Shown here piece after piece: positions 42,414 through 49,375 of a stretch of 64,000 bases of DNA; within the stretch, counting starts at the first letter, position 1; every line of letters starts with the position of its first letter. This stretch comes from a virus. The notes beneath the pieces were generated by a model. It did no database searches. It saw nothing but the letters and a program-made list of their open reading frames with translations, and was not told where the DNA came from. The stretch spans positions 186,001 through 250,000 of the IMG/VR virus record IMGVR_UViG_3300023257_000007; one strand, written 5' to 3'. The position numbers and the translations under genes were made by a program.

Positions 42414-42443
42414 TTAGTATAAATTTTAAAAAAGGAGAAAAAA

Positions 42444-42599
42444 ATGAATGAATTAACAAAATTTATTGAATATTTAGAAAAAACTGATATTGAGGATTTT
42501 AAACATCCTGAACAGATTAAAGAATATATTATTGGTATATGTAAATCAATTAAAAAAGATATTATTGATTTTCATCCAATGATGGAGGATACGGAATAG
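42444..42599 (+). CDS. small acidic protein, 51 aa
   Basis: AAAAAGGAG site and a dedicated promoter. MNELTKFIEYLEKTDIEDFK with helical, acidic remainder (DFHPMMEDTE). The MNEL(T/N)K start and leader sequence are repeated at the next gene, so the two share a duplicated 5' region. Confidence 0.6.
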   Translation: MNELTKFIEYLEKTDIEDFKHPEQIKEYIIGICKSIKKDIIDFHPMMEDTE

Positions 42600-42602
42600 G
42601 GT

Positions 42603-42635
42603 TTTTTAAATCAGAACAAATTCCGTATCTTTGTA
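42603..42635 (+). promoter_or_regulatory. promoter
   Basis: TTAAATCAGAACAAATTCCGTATCTTTGTA, TATCTTTG at 42626. Confidence 0.8.
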
Positions 42636-42665
42636 TTAATATAAATTTTAAAAAAGGAGAAAAAA

Positions 42666-42767
42666 ATGAATGAATTAAACAAAATAGCAATAAATTTTAT
42701 AAATATTATAAACACAATTAGTATAGACGCATTTACATTATATATGTATATTGGGTTTTTCATATAG
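42666..42767 (+). CDS. tiny hydrophobic protein, 33 aa
   Basis: MNELNKIAINFINIINTISI then DAFTLYMYIGFFI; about one transmembrane span. The leader and first codons duplicate those of the gene at 42444. Followed by an ATAGGAG site for the next gene. Confidence 0.45.
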   Translation: MNELNKIAINFINIINTISIDAFTLYMYIGFFI

Positions 42768-42778
42768 GAGAAATTAAA

Positions 42779-43012
42779 ATGATAGTAAGTATAAGAATAA
42801 ATAACTGGGAAGATTATTTCAAAATTAAGAAATATCTAATATCACTCAATTTTAAGTGGTTTAGGACAACCTATAGCCCAAAATTTGATTTAATTATACA
42901 CTTATCAAGTGGTAAATTATCATATGATCCAAGAATGAATAAAAATGATAATTATGAATATGCTACTGTAAAAGAAATTATAAGTAAAGGATTCGGATCT
43001 TTTATTTTTTAG
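42779..43012 (+). CDS. array-family protein lacking the tail, 77 aa
   Basis: VSIRINNWEDYFKIKKYLIS, LNFKW (GYxW position), KLSYDPRMNKNDNYEYATVK: the common array fold, but it ends GFGSFIF without the tail. A useful contrast case for the tail family. Confidence 0.55.
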   Translation: MIVSIRINNWEDYFKIKKYLISLNFKWFRTTYSPKFDLIIHLSSGKLSYDPRMNKNDNYEYATVKEIISKGFGSFIF

Positions 43013-43033
43013 AAGATAATCCGTATATTTGTA
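43003..43033 (+). promoter_or_regulatory. promoter of the 43-kb RNA
   Basis: TTTTTTAGAAGATAATCCGTATATTTGTA, TATATTTG at 43024. Confidence 0.85.
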
Positions 43034-43034
43034 T

Positions 43035-43612
43035 TGACACAAGCAGAAACAGGATTGGTCGAATTGCCTGTGTTCTTCGGAACAAACTCGTTACCTATGC
43101 TTTTTTCCTAGAGGTTGGGCGAATTAATAACAATAAACTAGGCGCCGGACAATGCGATATTGTATGATTTTTAAGTAGTGAAATAAGAACTAACTTGGCT
43201 CTCTAACCAGATAGAGTGACTTTCGTAAGATGTTTGAAAGAAAACTATCTAGACTTTTATGTTTCAAGATAACCGGTAATGGAATTAAAAAGTTGCTAAC
43301 ACACAACGCGACAAGGCTTTGTCGCGTGAGATAGATATTCAAGGTAGGAGGTATTAGATACACCGTCTGGACTACAAGTTTGGAAATCAACAAAGTGGTG
43401 GGATGCGAGTGGTTGACCAGTGTTAGAATTAAAGAAGCAGGTTCGAATCCTGTGAATATGGATATAGAAAACAAAGGAGGGTTAATATTCGAGATAGAAT
43501 GGCTCTAGCTTCGGCAGAGTATCGCCTCAGAAATTAAATGAACGGCTATGCTAAATAGCTTCAGTACTTTAATCGAGAAGCCCAATAGGAAATTACTATT
43601 GGGCTTTTTTTA
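43035..43612 (+). ncRNA. large structured non-coding RNA candidate, about 570 nt
   Basis: Bounded by a strong promoter and a strong terminator, with no plausible open frame and a more balanced base composition than its surroundings. Visible elements: GTTCTTCGGAAC hairpin near 43071, a 9-bp hairpin ACGCGACAA-ggct-TTGTCGCGT near 43307, and a tRNA-like 3' part: T-arm GCAGG TTCGAAT CCTGT at 43437 with ATATTCA (43335) complementary to TGAATAT (43453). It does not fit RNase P or tmRNA signatures that I know. May contain an interrupted tRNA. Confidence 0.6.
43579..43612 (+). terminator. intrinsic terminator of the 43-kb RNA
   Basis: AGCCCAATAG-gaaatta-CTATTGGGCT followed by seven T. Confidence 0.95.
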
Positions 43613-43637
43613 TTTGAATAATCTCCGTATATTTGTA
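43606..43637 (+). promoter_or_regulatory. promoter of repeat RNA copy 2
   Basis: TTTTATTTGAATAATCTCCGTATATTTGTA, TATATTTG at 43628, overlapping the terminator T-run. Confidence 0.8.
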
Positions 43638-43642
43638 CTATC

Positions 43643-43705
43643 AAAAGGCGGAGTTTTAAAAGAACCCCGAAGAGTAGACTCCAATTTGCGTTATATATTA
43701 TATAA
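43643..43705 (+). ncRNA. repeated small RNA element, copy 2
   Basis: AAGGCGGAG, variable loop, GAAGAGTAGACTCCAATTTG, CGTTATAT. No open frame; same arrangement behind a promoter as the other copies. Confidence 0.7.
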
Positions 43706-43708
43706 CAT

Positions 43709-43741
43709 TTTTTAATTCAGAATATTATTAGTATCTTTGTA
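43709..43741 (+). promoter_or_regulatory. promoter without an adjacent gene
   Basis: TTTTTTAATTCAGAATATTATTAGTATCTTTGTA, TATCTTTG at 43732. Another promoter follows 90 nt later; the RNA between contains TTACATATTTTTTCTC but no frame. Confidence 0.65.
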
Positions 43742-43807
43742 TTATAAATATAAAATTAGAAATTATAATTACATATTTTTTCTCTTTGAAAAAATTGGGA
43801 GGAATTT

Positions 43808-43838
43808 TTAATTTAAGAAAAATTTCCGTATATTTGTA
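43808..43838 (+). promoter_or_regulatory. promoter
   Basis: TTTAATTTAAGAAAAATTTCCGTATATTTGTA, TATATTTG at 43829; drives 43883. Confidence 0.8.
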
Positions 43839-43882
43839 GTATTAAAATGTTTAGTATAAATTAAATAAAAAACTGAAAAAAT

Positions 43883-44527
43883 ATGGCAAAAGAAAAAAAG
43901 ATTGAAGAAAAAATAGTGGAAAAATTATTAACATCTAAGAAGAAATTAGAAACAGGCAAATGGCTTTATAGAGGATTTGTAGTTGAAAAAAATGGATCAA
44001 AATGGGTGGCTAAAGTTCACGAAGGTTCTAATATTGTTGAAGAAAAATCTGATTCTGTTGTTGATGAATTGATGACATCAGCTAAAAATATTTGTATTAG
44101 TATTGATAAGGTTTTAGGTGATTTAACAGATTCAGAAAAAACTAAACCGAAAAGAGCAATAAAATCAAAAGCATCAAGACTTAAAGATAAAGATGAAAAA
44201 GCTAAATATATTGAAAGAGCGCAAAGAGTAGCTTATGACATTAGAAATGGTTTACAAGTATTATCATTTCTTAATAAGAAAAAATTAAAAGATAATCTTT
44301 TAAGTGATGCTCCGAATATGAGAAAAACATTATCTAATGGTTATAGATTAGGATGGGAAAATGGTTGTTTATATAATGTACCAGAAATAACTGATGAAAT
44401 TAAAGCAATCATAGAAAAGGACAAAGAGTTTATTGAAGAATTAAAAGTGAAACATGAAGATTTAAACATATCATTTGGTATGGAAGATAATAAAATTGAT
44501 ATAGAAGTAACTTATAAAGAAAAATAA
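43883..44527 (+). CDS. hypothetical protein, 214 aa
   Basis: No family recognised. Lys-rich start (MAKEKKIEEKIVEKLLTSKK), a strand-rich section (GKWLYRGFVVEKNGSKWVAK), a basic middle (KTKPKRAIKSKASRLKDKDE) and a C-terminal helical/strand part. Monocistronic with its own promoter and terminator, a layout shared with the HU genes. Perhaps nucleoid-associated. Confidence 0.6.
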   Translation: MAKEKKIEEKIVEKLLTSKKKLETGKWLYRGFVVEKNGSKWVAKVHEGSNIVEEKSDSVVDELMTSAKNICISIDKVLGDLTDSEKTKPKRAIKSKASRLKDKDEKAKYIERAQRVAYDIRNGLQVLSFLNKKKLKDNLLSDAPNMRKTLSNGYRLGWENGCLYNVPEITDEIKAIIEKDKEFIEELKVKHEDLNISFGMEDNKIDIEVTYKEK

Positions 44528-44547
44528 TCTCAATCTTTTTAATATAA

Positions 44548-44577
44548 ACCCCAGTTAATCGACTGGGGTTTTTTTAT
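44548..44577 (+). terminator. intrinsic terminator
   Basis: ACCCCAGT-taatcg-ACTGGGGT followed by seven T. Confidence 0.95.
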
Positions 44578-44602
44578 TTTAAATACTTTCCGTATATTTG
44601 TA
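44571..44602 (+). promoter_or_regulatory. promoter
   Basis: TTTTATTTTAAATACTTTCCGTATATTTGTA, TATATTTG at 44593. Confidence 0.8.
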
Positions 44603-44634
44603 TAACGAAATTAATAATTAAAAAGGAGGAAAAA

Positions 44635-44997
44635 ATGACAACATTATTATTTATAAAAATATTAATAATTATAATGATTTTAGTAATGGGATTTATATCA
44701 GTTAGAATATGGGTTAAGCAAGTTAAATTGTTTAATAAGAGAAATAAAATGATTGCTGATAAAAAATTAAAAACTGAAAACTATATCAAAGAAAGAACTG
44801 AATTCTTTAAGAAAAATATTGATGAGTTTGAAATAGATGAAGTCGTTAAAGAAAAAGCATTTAACTTTGAAGCAATTATATTAGATAAAACAGCAAACAG
44901 TCTTTTTGTTCACACAAAGAAAAGAAAACCAGAAGGAACTGATTGTACAGGATGGTTTTCTATTGATGATTTCAACAGAAGATTTAAAAAACAATAA
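44635..44997 (+). CDS. membrane-anchored protein, 120 aa
   Basis: AAAAGGAGG site. TTLLFIKILIIIMILVMGFI is an N-terminal transmembrane helix, followed by a basic juxtamembrane segment and a soluble domain (FNFEAIILDKTANSLFVHTK, CTGWFSIDDFNRRFKK). No family recognised. Upstream of the five-tRNA cluster, so possibly its transcript continues into the tRNAs. Confidence 0.55.
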   Translation: MTTLLFIKILIIIMILVMGFISVRIWVKQVKLFNKRNKMIADKKLKTENYIKERTEFFKKNIDEFEIDEVVKEKAFNFEAIILDKTANSLFVHTKKRKPEGTDCTGWFSIDDFNRRFKKQ

Positions 44998-45080
44998 TAA
45001 TAATTAAAATTAAAACTAGAAACTATGAAAAATTATGAAATTGAAGATGATAGAGTAATGTTCTAAAAACATTGAAACAT

Positions 45081-45152
45081 GGTCCGTTCGTCTATTGCGA
45101 AGGACGTTGGGTTTTCAGCCCAGAAAGAGGGGTTCGATTCCCCTACGGACTA
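45081..45152 (+). tRNA. tRNA-Glu (anticodon TTC)
   Basis: Acceptor GGTCCGT/ACGGACT; anticodon loop TTTTCAG between TTGGG and CCCAG; T-arm AGGGG TTCGATT CCCCT. First of five clustered tRNAs. A 13-codon open frame (MKNYEIEDDRVMF, 45025-45066) lies just upstream and may be a leader peptide or chance. Confidence 0.95.
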
Positions 45153-45159
45153 CTAAATT

Positions 45160-45243
45160 GGGTAGGTATGCAAGAGGCTAAAGCAGGCGGTCTGTAAAAC
45201 CGTTACGTAAGATCTACCGGTGGTTCAAATCCATCTCTACCCA
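45160..45243 (+). tRNA. tRNA-Tyr (anticodon GTA)
   Basis: Acceptor GGGTAGG/TCTACCC; anticodon stem GCGGT/ACCGT with loop CTGTAAA; long variable arm; T-arm GGTGG TTCAAAT CCATC. Confidence 0.95.
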
Positions 45244-45250
45244 CACATAT

Positions 45251-45326
45251 CTAGATGTTCCTCCAGCCAGGCATAGGGGCGTGACTTGGACTCACGTGTT
45301 CACAGGTTCGAATCCTGTCATTTAGA
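45251..45326 (+). tRNA. tRNA-Pro (anticodon TGG)
   Basis: Acceptor CTAGATG/CATTTAG; anticodon stem CGTGA/TCACG with loop CTTGGAC; T-arm ACAGG TTCGAAT CCTGT. Confidence 0.95.
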
Positions 45327-45335
45327 CTAAAATAT

Positions 45336-45409
45336 TGTGATGTAGCTCAGCTAGGTAGAGCACCAGATTGAAGATCTGGGTGTCGGTGGTTCAAATCCAT
45401 CTATCACAA
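45336..45409 (+). tRNA. tRNA-Phe (anticodon GAA)
   Basis: Acceptor TGTGATG/TATCACA; anticodon stem CCAGA/TCTGG with loop TTGAAGA; T-arm GGTGG TTCAAAT CCATC. Confidence 0.95.
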
Positions 45410-45415
45410 CAAAAT

Positions 45416-45490
45416 GCCTTTATGATGTAAAGGATAGCATAAAAGTTTTCTAAACTTTTCGTCTAGGTTCGAATCCTAGTAAGGGTACCA
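45416..45490 (+). tRNA. tRNA-Arg (anticodon TCT), CCA encoded
   Basis: Acceptor GCCTTTA/TAAGGGT; anticodon stem AAAGT/ACTTT with loop TTTCTAA; T-arm CTAGG TTCGAAT CCTAG. The only tRNA here whose 3' CCA is encoded. Reads AGA, the dominant Arg codon in this genome. Confidence 0.95.
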
Positions 45491-45525
45491 ATATCAAAAT
45501 AAATTACAAATTATTGAATACTATT

Positions 45526-45557
45526 TTTAGTTTAAGAAAAATATTCGTATATTTGTA
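45526..45557 (+). promoter_or_regulatory. promoter
   Basis: TTTTAGTTTAAGAAAAATATTCGTATATTTGTA, TATATTTG at 45548. Confidence 0.8.
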
Positions 45558-45599
45558 TTATAATTAAATTAAAAATTAAACTAATAGGAGGAAAATAAA

Positions 45600-45752
45600 A
45601 TGGCAATTAAAAGATGTACTTGTAAAAATGAATTTCAAGATGAGAAATATGGTAAAGGAAAAAGAGTATTTACTCAATCTAGCGTACCTAAAGAAGGTGG
45701 AACCGCAAAAGAAGGTAAATCAAGATGTACTGTATGTGGATCAACAAAATAA
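45600..45752 (+). CDS. small zinc-ribbon protein, 50 aa
   Basis: AATAGGAGG site and own promoter. CTC near the N-terminus (AIKRCTCKNEFQDEKYGKGK) and CTVC near the C-terminus (GKSRCTVCGSTK) can form a four-Cys zinc site. No family name; a small nucleic-acid-binding or ribosome-associated role is possible. Confidence 0.65.
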   Translation: MAIKRCTCKNEFQDEKYGKGKRVFTQSSVPKEGGTAKEGKSRCTVCGSTK

Positions 45753-45760
45753 TACGAATT

Positions 45761-45793
45761 ATTTTTTATTTAAGTATAAAGTTCGTATGTATA
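45761..45793 (+). promoter_or_regulatory. degenerate promoter of HU-like gene 2
   Basis: ATTTTTTATTTAAGTATAAAGTTCGTATGTATAAC keeps spacing and CGTAT but has lost TTTG, so it should be weak or depend on an activator. Confidence 0.5.
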
Positions 45794-45844
45794 ACAATTA
45801 AACAATTAAATTATTTATTAATAACACTAAAACAAAAAATTAAA

Positions 45845-46159
45845 ATGGCAAACAAAAAAGACTTAACAAACGCAATCGCTTTAGCAACAGGTAAAACTAA
45901 AAAATCAAGTAAAGACCTAGTTGATGTTATCATGGCATCTATTAAAGCTGAATTATCAAATGGTGAAGGTTCAATCGTGAAATTAGTTAATTTCGGAACA
46001 TTCAAAGTAGTAAACAGAAAAGCAAGAAAAGGTAGAAACCCTAGAACTGGTGAATCAATCAACATACCTTCAAAAAATGTTGTTAGATTTAAAGCTGGTA
46101 AAGCATTGAAAGAAGCAGTTGATTATACTGCCGAAGAAAGAGAAGAATTAGGACTATAA
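45845..46159 (+). CDS. HU/IHF-family DNA-binding protein 2
   Basis: ANKKDLTNAIALATGKTKKS, VKLVNFGTFKVVNRKARKGR, NPRTGESINIPSKNVVRFKA. The real start is the ATG at 45845; the frame is open further upstream but would include promoter sequence. Almost identical to HU1, with synonymous changes throughout, so both are under selection. Confidence 0.95.
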   Translation: MANKKDLTNAIALATGKTKKSSKDLVDVIMASIKAELSNGEGSIVKLVNFGTFKVVNRKARKGRNPRTGESINIPSKNVVRFKAGKALKEAVDYTAEEREELGL

Positions 46160-46178
46160 TCTACTCAAACATAAAGAA

Positions 46179-46209
46179 AACCCTGACTTTGACGGTCAGG
46201 GTTTTTTTA
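46179..46209 (+). terminator. intrinsic terminator after HU2
   Basis: AACCCTGAC-tttgacg-GTCAGGGTT followed by T-run. Confidence 0.95.
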
Positions 46210-46235
46210 TGTAGAATAATTTTCGTATCTTTGTA
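46203..46235 (+). promoter_or_regulatory. promoter
   Basis: TTTTATGTAGAATAATTTTCGTATCTTTGTA, TATCTTTG at 46226. Confidence 0.8.
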
Positions 46236-46275
46236 TTAAGTAAAATTAATTATGAACCTATTTAAAATAAAAATT

Positions 46276-46626
46276 ATGGGAAAAAAAGAAAAAAAACAAA
46301 TAGGCTTTAAACAAAATTATCAAATTGAAGCTGACAAATTAAAAGAAGAACCAAAAGAAGAAGAAAATATAAATAAAGAAGAAGAAAAAGGTCAAGCTGC
46401 ACTTGAAGCAATGGCTAAACTTACCGGACAATTTCAAATGTCTACAAATGAAATATTAATATCAACAAAATTAAAAATGTATGTAGATTTAATTAAATCA
46501 GAAGAATTCATAATAAAAACATTAGAAGAAAAAGAAGCATTTATAGGTGAATTGTTATTTTTACAATCATTAAGCACAGAAATGACCACATTAAAATCAC
46601 AAATGCAATCAGTTATAAACAAATAA
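46276..46626 (+). CDS. hypothetical charged helical protein, 116 aa
   Basis: Start at 46276 (MGKKEKKQIGFKQNYQIEAD) preferred; an ATG at 46252 is also in frame. Residues 20-50 are very acidic/Lys-rich (KLKEEPKEEENINKEEEKGQ), the rest is helical with a hydrophobic heptad pattern (FIGELLFLQSLSTEMTTLKS). Reminiscent of phage scaffold or chaperone-like proteins, but unassigned. 13 nt before the next gene. Confidence 0.6.
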   Translation: MGKKEKKQIGFKQNYQIEADKLKEEPKEEENINKEEEKGQAALEAMAKLTGQFQMSTNEILISTKLKMYVDLIKSEEFIIKTLEEKEAFIGELLFLQSLSTEMTTLKSQMQSVINK

Positions 46627-46639
46627 AAAAGGGAAAATT

Positions 46640-46849
46640 ATGTTATCAAAAGAAGAATTTAAATCGCTAGAAGAAACAAAATTACTTGCGTCTAATGTTA
46701 AAAAAATGTTAAATGATGATTGCGAATTATTTATCAAATACACAAACGAACCAACAGGTAAAATTAAACAATTATTGAAAAGAACTAAAGATCCTTATTT
46801 AGAGTTTATTTTAAATAATGTTTTACAAACAAGATATGGAAAGAAGTAA
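46640..46849 (+). CDS. hypothetical helical protein, 69 aa
   Basis: MLSKEEFKSLEETKLLASNV, then CELFIKYTNEPTGKIKQLLK. Helical; no family. Cotranscribed with the preceding gene. Confidence 0.55.
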   Translation: MLSKEEFKSLEETKLLASNVKKMLNDDCELFIKYTNEPTGKIKQLLKRTKDPYLEFILNNVLQTRYGKK

Positions 46850-46854
46850 TTTTT

Positions 46855-46886
46855 TTTATCTTTTGAAGAATATCCGTATATTTGTA
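46855..46886 (+). promoter_or_regulatory. promoter
   Basis: ATCTTTTGAAGAATATCCGTATATTTGTA, TATATTTG at 46877. Confidence 0.85.
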
Positions 46887-46917
46887 TATTGTTAAACTAA
46901 AAAAGGAGGAAATTAAT

Positions 46918-47184
46918 ATGGCACGTAAAATAAATTGGAATAAAAATAAAGCTAAATCAGAAATTAAAAAAAATGTAGAAATTGTATCTGAAAAGAAAAC
47001 TATTAAATTTGCTTATAAAATTGGATTAATCAAACGAAAAGGTGGTATAACATCTTATAACGCAATTGATAAAGACGCAATGGAAACCAAAGTATTGGAA
47101 ATAATGGAAAAAGATAATTATAAGAAAATCCTAGTTTTAAACAATAAAACCAGAGAACGTAAAGTATATTTATCAGAATTATAA
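46918..47184 (+). CDS. small basic protein, 88 aa
   Basis: Start set by the AAAAGGAGG site; the ATG at 46882 is too close to the promoter. MARKINWNKNKAKSEIKKNV, then FAYKIGLIKRKGGITSYNAI and a C-terminal NNKTRERKVYLSEL. No family; strongly basic. Confidence 0.6.
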   Translation: MARKINWNKNKAKSEIKKNVEIVSEKKTIKFAYKIGLIKRKGGITSYNAIDKDAMETKVLEIMEKDNYKKILVLNNKTRERKVYLSEL

Positions 47185-47195
47185 TTATAATATAA

Positions 47196-47228
47196 TTTTT
47201 TACCTGGAATATTATCCGTATATTTATA
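47196..47228 (+). promoter_or_regulatory. promoter
   Basis: TTTTTTACCTGGAATATTATCCGTATATTTATA, box TATATTTA at 47219. Confidence 0.7.
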
Positions 47229-47282
47229 TCAACAAACAACAATTAAATTATTTATTAACTAACATTAAAACAAAAAATTAAA

Positions 47283-47495
47283 ATGCCAAACATCAAAAAA
47301 TGTAAAATAGGAGAATTTGTACAAATCATCACTAATGGACAAGCGAACCGTAGAGGTCGTATAGTATCTAAAACAGAGAAACGAGTTTATTGTTTCATCA
47401 TGGAAGGTGGAAAATATTTACGTGACGAGAATGGTCGTGAAAAACGTTTTTTAGTTAACCCTACAAACATTAAGTTTTACAACTCAGCAGAGTAA
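47283..47495 (+). CDS. small KOW/SH3-like protein, 70 aa
   Basis: KIGEFVQIITNGQANRRGRI, VSKTEKRVYCFIMEGGKYL: the glycine/hydrophobic spacing of a KOW-type RNA-binding barrel. Sits directly before a hairpin and tRNA-Gln. Function unknown. Confidence 0.55.
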   Translation: MPNIKKCKIGEFVQIITNGQANRRGRIVSKTEKRVYCFIMEGGKYLRDENGREKRFLVNPTNIKFYNSAE

Positions 47496-47499
47496 AAGA

Positions 47500-47533
47500 A
47501 AAAAGAGAACCTCCATTTAATTGGAGGTTCTTT
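47500..47533 (+). terminator. hairpin between KOW-like gene and tRNA-Gln
   Basis: AGAACCTCC-atttaatt-GGAGGTTCT followed by only a short T-rich stretch; a weak terminator or an RNA processing site before the tRNA. Confidence 0.7.
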
Positions 47534-47537
47534 ACAT

Positions 47538-47608
47538 TGACCCATGGTATAATGGTAGTATACCTGCCTTTGAAGTAGGTGGTTTTGGTTCGAATCCTGA
47601 TAGGTCAA
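47538..47608 (+). tRNA. tRNA-Gln (anticodon TTG)
   Basis: Acceptor TGACCCA/TAGGTCA (one mismatch); anticodon stem CCTGC/GTAGG with loop CTTTGAA; T-loop TTCGAAT. No separate promoter; likely processed from the upstream transcript. Confidence 0.93.
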
Positions 47609-47636
47609 CAATTATTAACTTTAAAAAATTTAAAAT

Positions 47637-47783
47637 ATGGATATTTGTATAATAATAATATCACTTTTATTTATATTATGTAACGTTTTTGTTTTAGGAT
47701 ATTATTTTGAAAGAAATAAATCTAAAAAGGTGTCTTATTACAAATGTTTTATTGAGTGTTTAGAATTGTTTAAATATTTTTAA
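47637..47783 (+). CDS. small membrane protein, 48 aa
   Basis: MDICIIIISLLFILCNVFVL forms an N-terminal membrane helix, then a short basic, Tyr/Cys-containing tail (SYYKCFIECLELFKYF). No Shine-Dalgarno. Follows tRNA-Gln in the same transcript. Confidence 0.45.
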   Translation: MDICIIIISLLFILCNVFVLGYYFERNKSKKVSYYKCFIECLELFKYF

Positions 47784-47923
47784 CCCGAAAAACCATAGTT
47801 CGTTTTTTATACACCTAATTAATAACATGAAACAAAATGTGGGTACAAACCTTATATAATAAAAGATATGGGTGGTTATGATAAAGACTTTGTTGAAAAA
47901 GAATTTGAAAACTTTAAAAATAT

Positions 47924-47956
47924 TTTTTAATTAAGAAACAAAATCGTATATTTGTT
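47924..47956 (+). promoter_or_regulatory. promoter of initiator tRNA
   Basis: TTTTTTAATTAAGAAACAAAATCGTATATTTG, box at 47947. The 140 nt upstream (47784-47923) contain no convincing gene. Confidence 0.8.
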
Positions 47957-47997
47957 CTATAATAGAAAATGAAAGATATAAGAATCCAAAAATATAT

Positions 47998-48069
47998 TGC
48001 GAGGTGGAGCAGGGGTAGCTCGCTAGGCTCATAACCTAGAGGCCGTCGGTTCAAATCCGACTCTCGCTA
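47998..48069 (+). tRNA. initiator tRNA-fMet (anticodon CAT)
   Basis: Acceptor pairs GCGAGG with TCTCGC-type sequence but T1 faces T72, so the first pair is open, a hallmark of bacterial initiator tRNAs. D-arm GGTGGAGCAGGGGTAGCTCG is the typical fMet sequence. Anticodon stem CTAGG/CCTAG with loop CTCATAA; it has only two of the three G:C pairs usually next to the initiator loop. T-arm GTCGG TTCAAAT CCGAC. Dedicated promoter and a terminator 60 nt downstream. Confidence 0.9.
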
Positions 48070-48129
48070 CTAAGTAGGTCTATATGGCTTACCGAATATG
48101 TCTCTTAACACTACGGTGTTCAAAAGGAA

Positions 48130-48152
48130 AAGCCCGATAAGGGCTTTTTTTA
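48130..48152 (+). terminator. intrinsic terminator after tRNA-fMet
   Basis: AAGCCC-gataa-GGGCTT followed by a T-run. The 60 nt between the tRNA and this hairpin also contain AACAC-tacg-GTGTT. Confidence 0.9.
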
Positions 48153-48177
48153 TTGGAATATATTCCGTATATTTGTA
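48146..48177 (+). promoter_or_regulatory. promoter of RNA ligase
   Basis: TTTTTATTGGAATATATTCCGTATATTTGTA, TATATTTG at 48168. Confidence 0.85.
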
Positions 48178-48204
48178 TAGTTAAAATAAAAAGTAAAAAG
48201 TATT

Positions 48205-49188
48205 ATGGAAAGAAAATTAGCAACAATAGCAAAAATTAATGACATCAACCCTATTAAAGGAGCTGATGTAATTGAAGTAGCTACTATTCGAGGATGGAAA
48301 GTTGTAGTTAAAAAAGATGAATTCAAAATTGGAGATCTTTGTGTGTATTGTGAAATAGACTCAGTTATGCCTCCAAAAGAAGAATTTAAATTCCTAGAAA
48401 ATAAAAAATATAGGATTAAAACTATTAAACTCAGAGGACAAGTATCTCAAGGTATAGCATTTCCATTGTCTATTTTACCATTAGGTTGGCACTCAATTAT
48501 AGATCAAGATGTAACAGAACTTCTTGAAGTAATTAAATGGGAACCAGTAATACCAGCTTGTTTAGCAGGTAAAATAAAAGGTCTTTTTCCTTCTCATTCT
48601 CTAAAAACAGATGAAGAAAGAATACAAAATCTTATTGAAGAATTTCCTAATTTAAAAACTAAAACATATATAGCAACAGAAAAACTTGATGGTTCTTCTG
48701 CAACATTTTATCTTAAAGATAATATATTTGGTGTATGTTCTAGAAACTTAGATATATTAGAAGATGATACTAATTCATTTTGGAAAGTAGCAAGAGAATT
48801 GAAAATCGAAGAATTAATGAGAGAAAATGGTCTTGATAATTATAACCTCCAAGGAGAACTTATTGGAGAAGGTATACAAAAAAACAAATATAAAATCAAA
48901 GGACAAACAGTAAGATTCTTTAGAATGTTTAATATTAAAACACATTCATTTATAAATTATAGTGACTTTATTTTATTAATTAAAGCAATGGAATTACAAA
49001 CTGTTCCTATTGTAGAAGTTAATTTAGAACTACCTGAAACAATAGATGAACTTCTTAAATATGCTGAAGGATTATCAAAACTTAATAAAAATATACAAAG
49101 AGAAGGTATTGTCTTTGTAGCTGAAGAAACAGAAGATAGAGAATCATTTAAAGTAATATCAAATAAATTTTTATTGAAAAATGAATAA
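48205..49188 (+). CDS. RNA ligase, DRB0094/Rnl5-type
   Basis: The N-terminal OB-like domain (LATIAKINDINPIKGADVIE, GWKVVVKKDEFKIGDLCVYC) precedes the nucleotidyltransferase domain, as in Deinococcus DraRnl. The catalytic motif is ATEKLDGSSATFY (KxDG lysine at about residue 157), then FGVCSRNLD (motif Ia), LQGELIGEGIQKN (motif III/IIIa), and REGIVFVAEE (motif IV) near the C-terminus. It seals RNA ends and probably repairs tRNAs or other RNAs cut by host defences, which fits the adjoining tRNA region. Overlaps the DUF4314 gene by 8 nt. Confidence 0.9.
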   Translation: MERKLATIAKINDINPIKGADVIEVATIRGWKVVVKKDEFKIGDLCVYCEIDSVMPPKEEFKFLENKKYRIKTIKLRGQVSQGIAFPLSILPLGWHSIIDQDVTELLEVIKWEPVIPACLAGKIKGLFPSHSLKTDEERIQNLIEEFPNLKTKTYIATEKLDGSSATFYLKDNIFGVCSRNLDILEDDTNSFWKVARELKIEELMRENGLDNYNLQGELIGEGIQKNKYKIKGQTVRFFRMFNIKTHSFINYSDFILLIKAMELQTVPIVEVNLELPETIDELLKYAEGLSKLNKNIQREGIVFVAEETEDRESFKVISNKFLLKNE

Positions 49189-49375
49189 AGAACTAGAATT
49201 AACAGGAAAACAAGTAAAACTCATATCAATGGATGACCCTTATACTAAATTGAAAAATGGAGATAAAGGTATAATAATCTTTGTCGATGATATAGGTCAA
49301 ATACATGTACAATGGGACAATGGATCATCACTTGCATTAATACCAGGTGAAGATAAGTATGAAATATTAGATTGA
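49181..49375 (+). CDS. DUF4314-family small protein
   Basis: KQVKLISMDDPYTKLKNGDK, GIIIFVDDIGQIHVQWDNGS, SLALIPGEDKYEIL is the complete DUF4314 signature, a small barrel of unknown function common in phages. The overlapping frame with RNA ligase suggests coupled synthesis. The stop codon begins the closing stem of the structured RNA that follows. Confidence 0.85.
   Translation: MNKELELTGKQVKLISMDDPYTKLKNGDKGIIIFVDDIGQIHVQWDNGSSLALIPGEDKYEILD

Noticed and set aside
43035-43612. tmRNA at 43 kb (a short frame ...RTNLAL before a stop and a T-arm-like 3' end)
   Set aside because: No alanine-type acceptor with G3:U70, no paired 5'/3' ends at the borders of the RNA, and no typical GGATTCGAC-like D-domain sequence.
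45725-45844. Extended N-terminus of HU2
   Set aside because: The additional hydrophobic sequence overlaps the zinc-ribbon gene and the promoter; the MANKKDLTN start is conserved with HU1.
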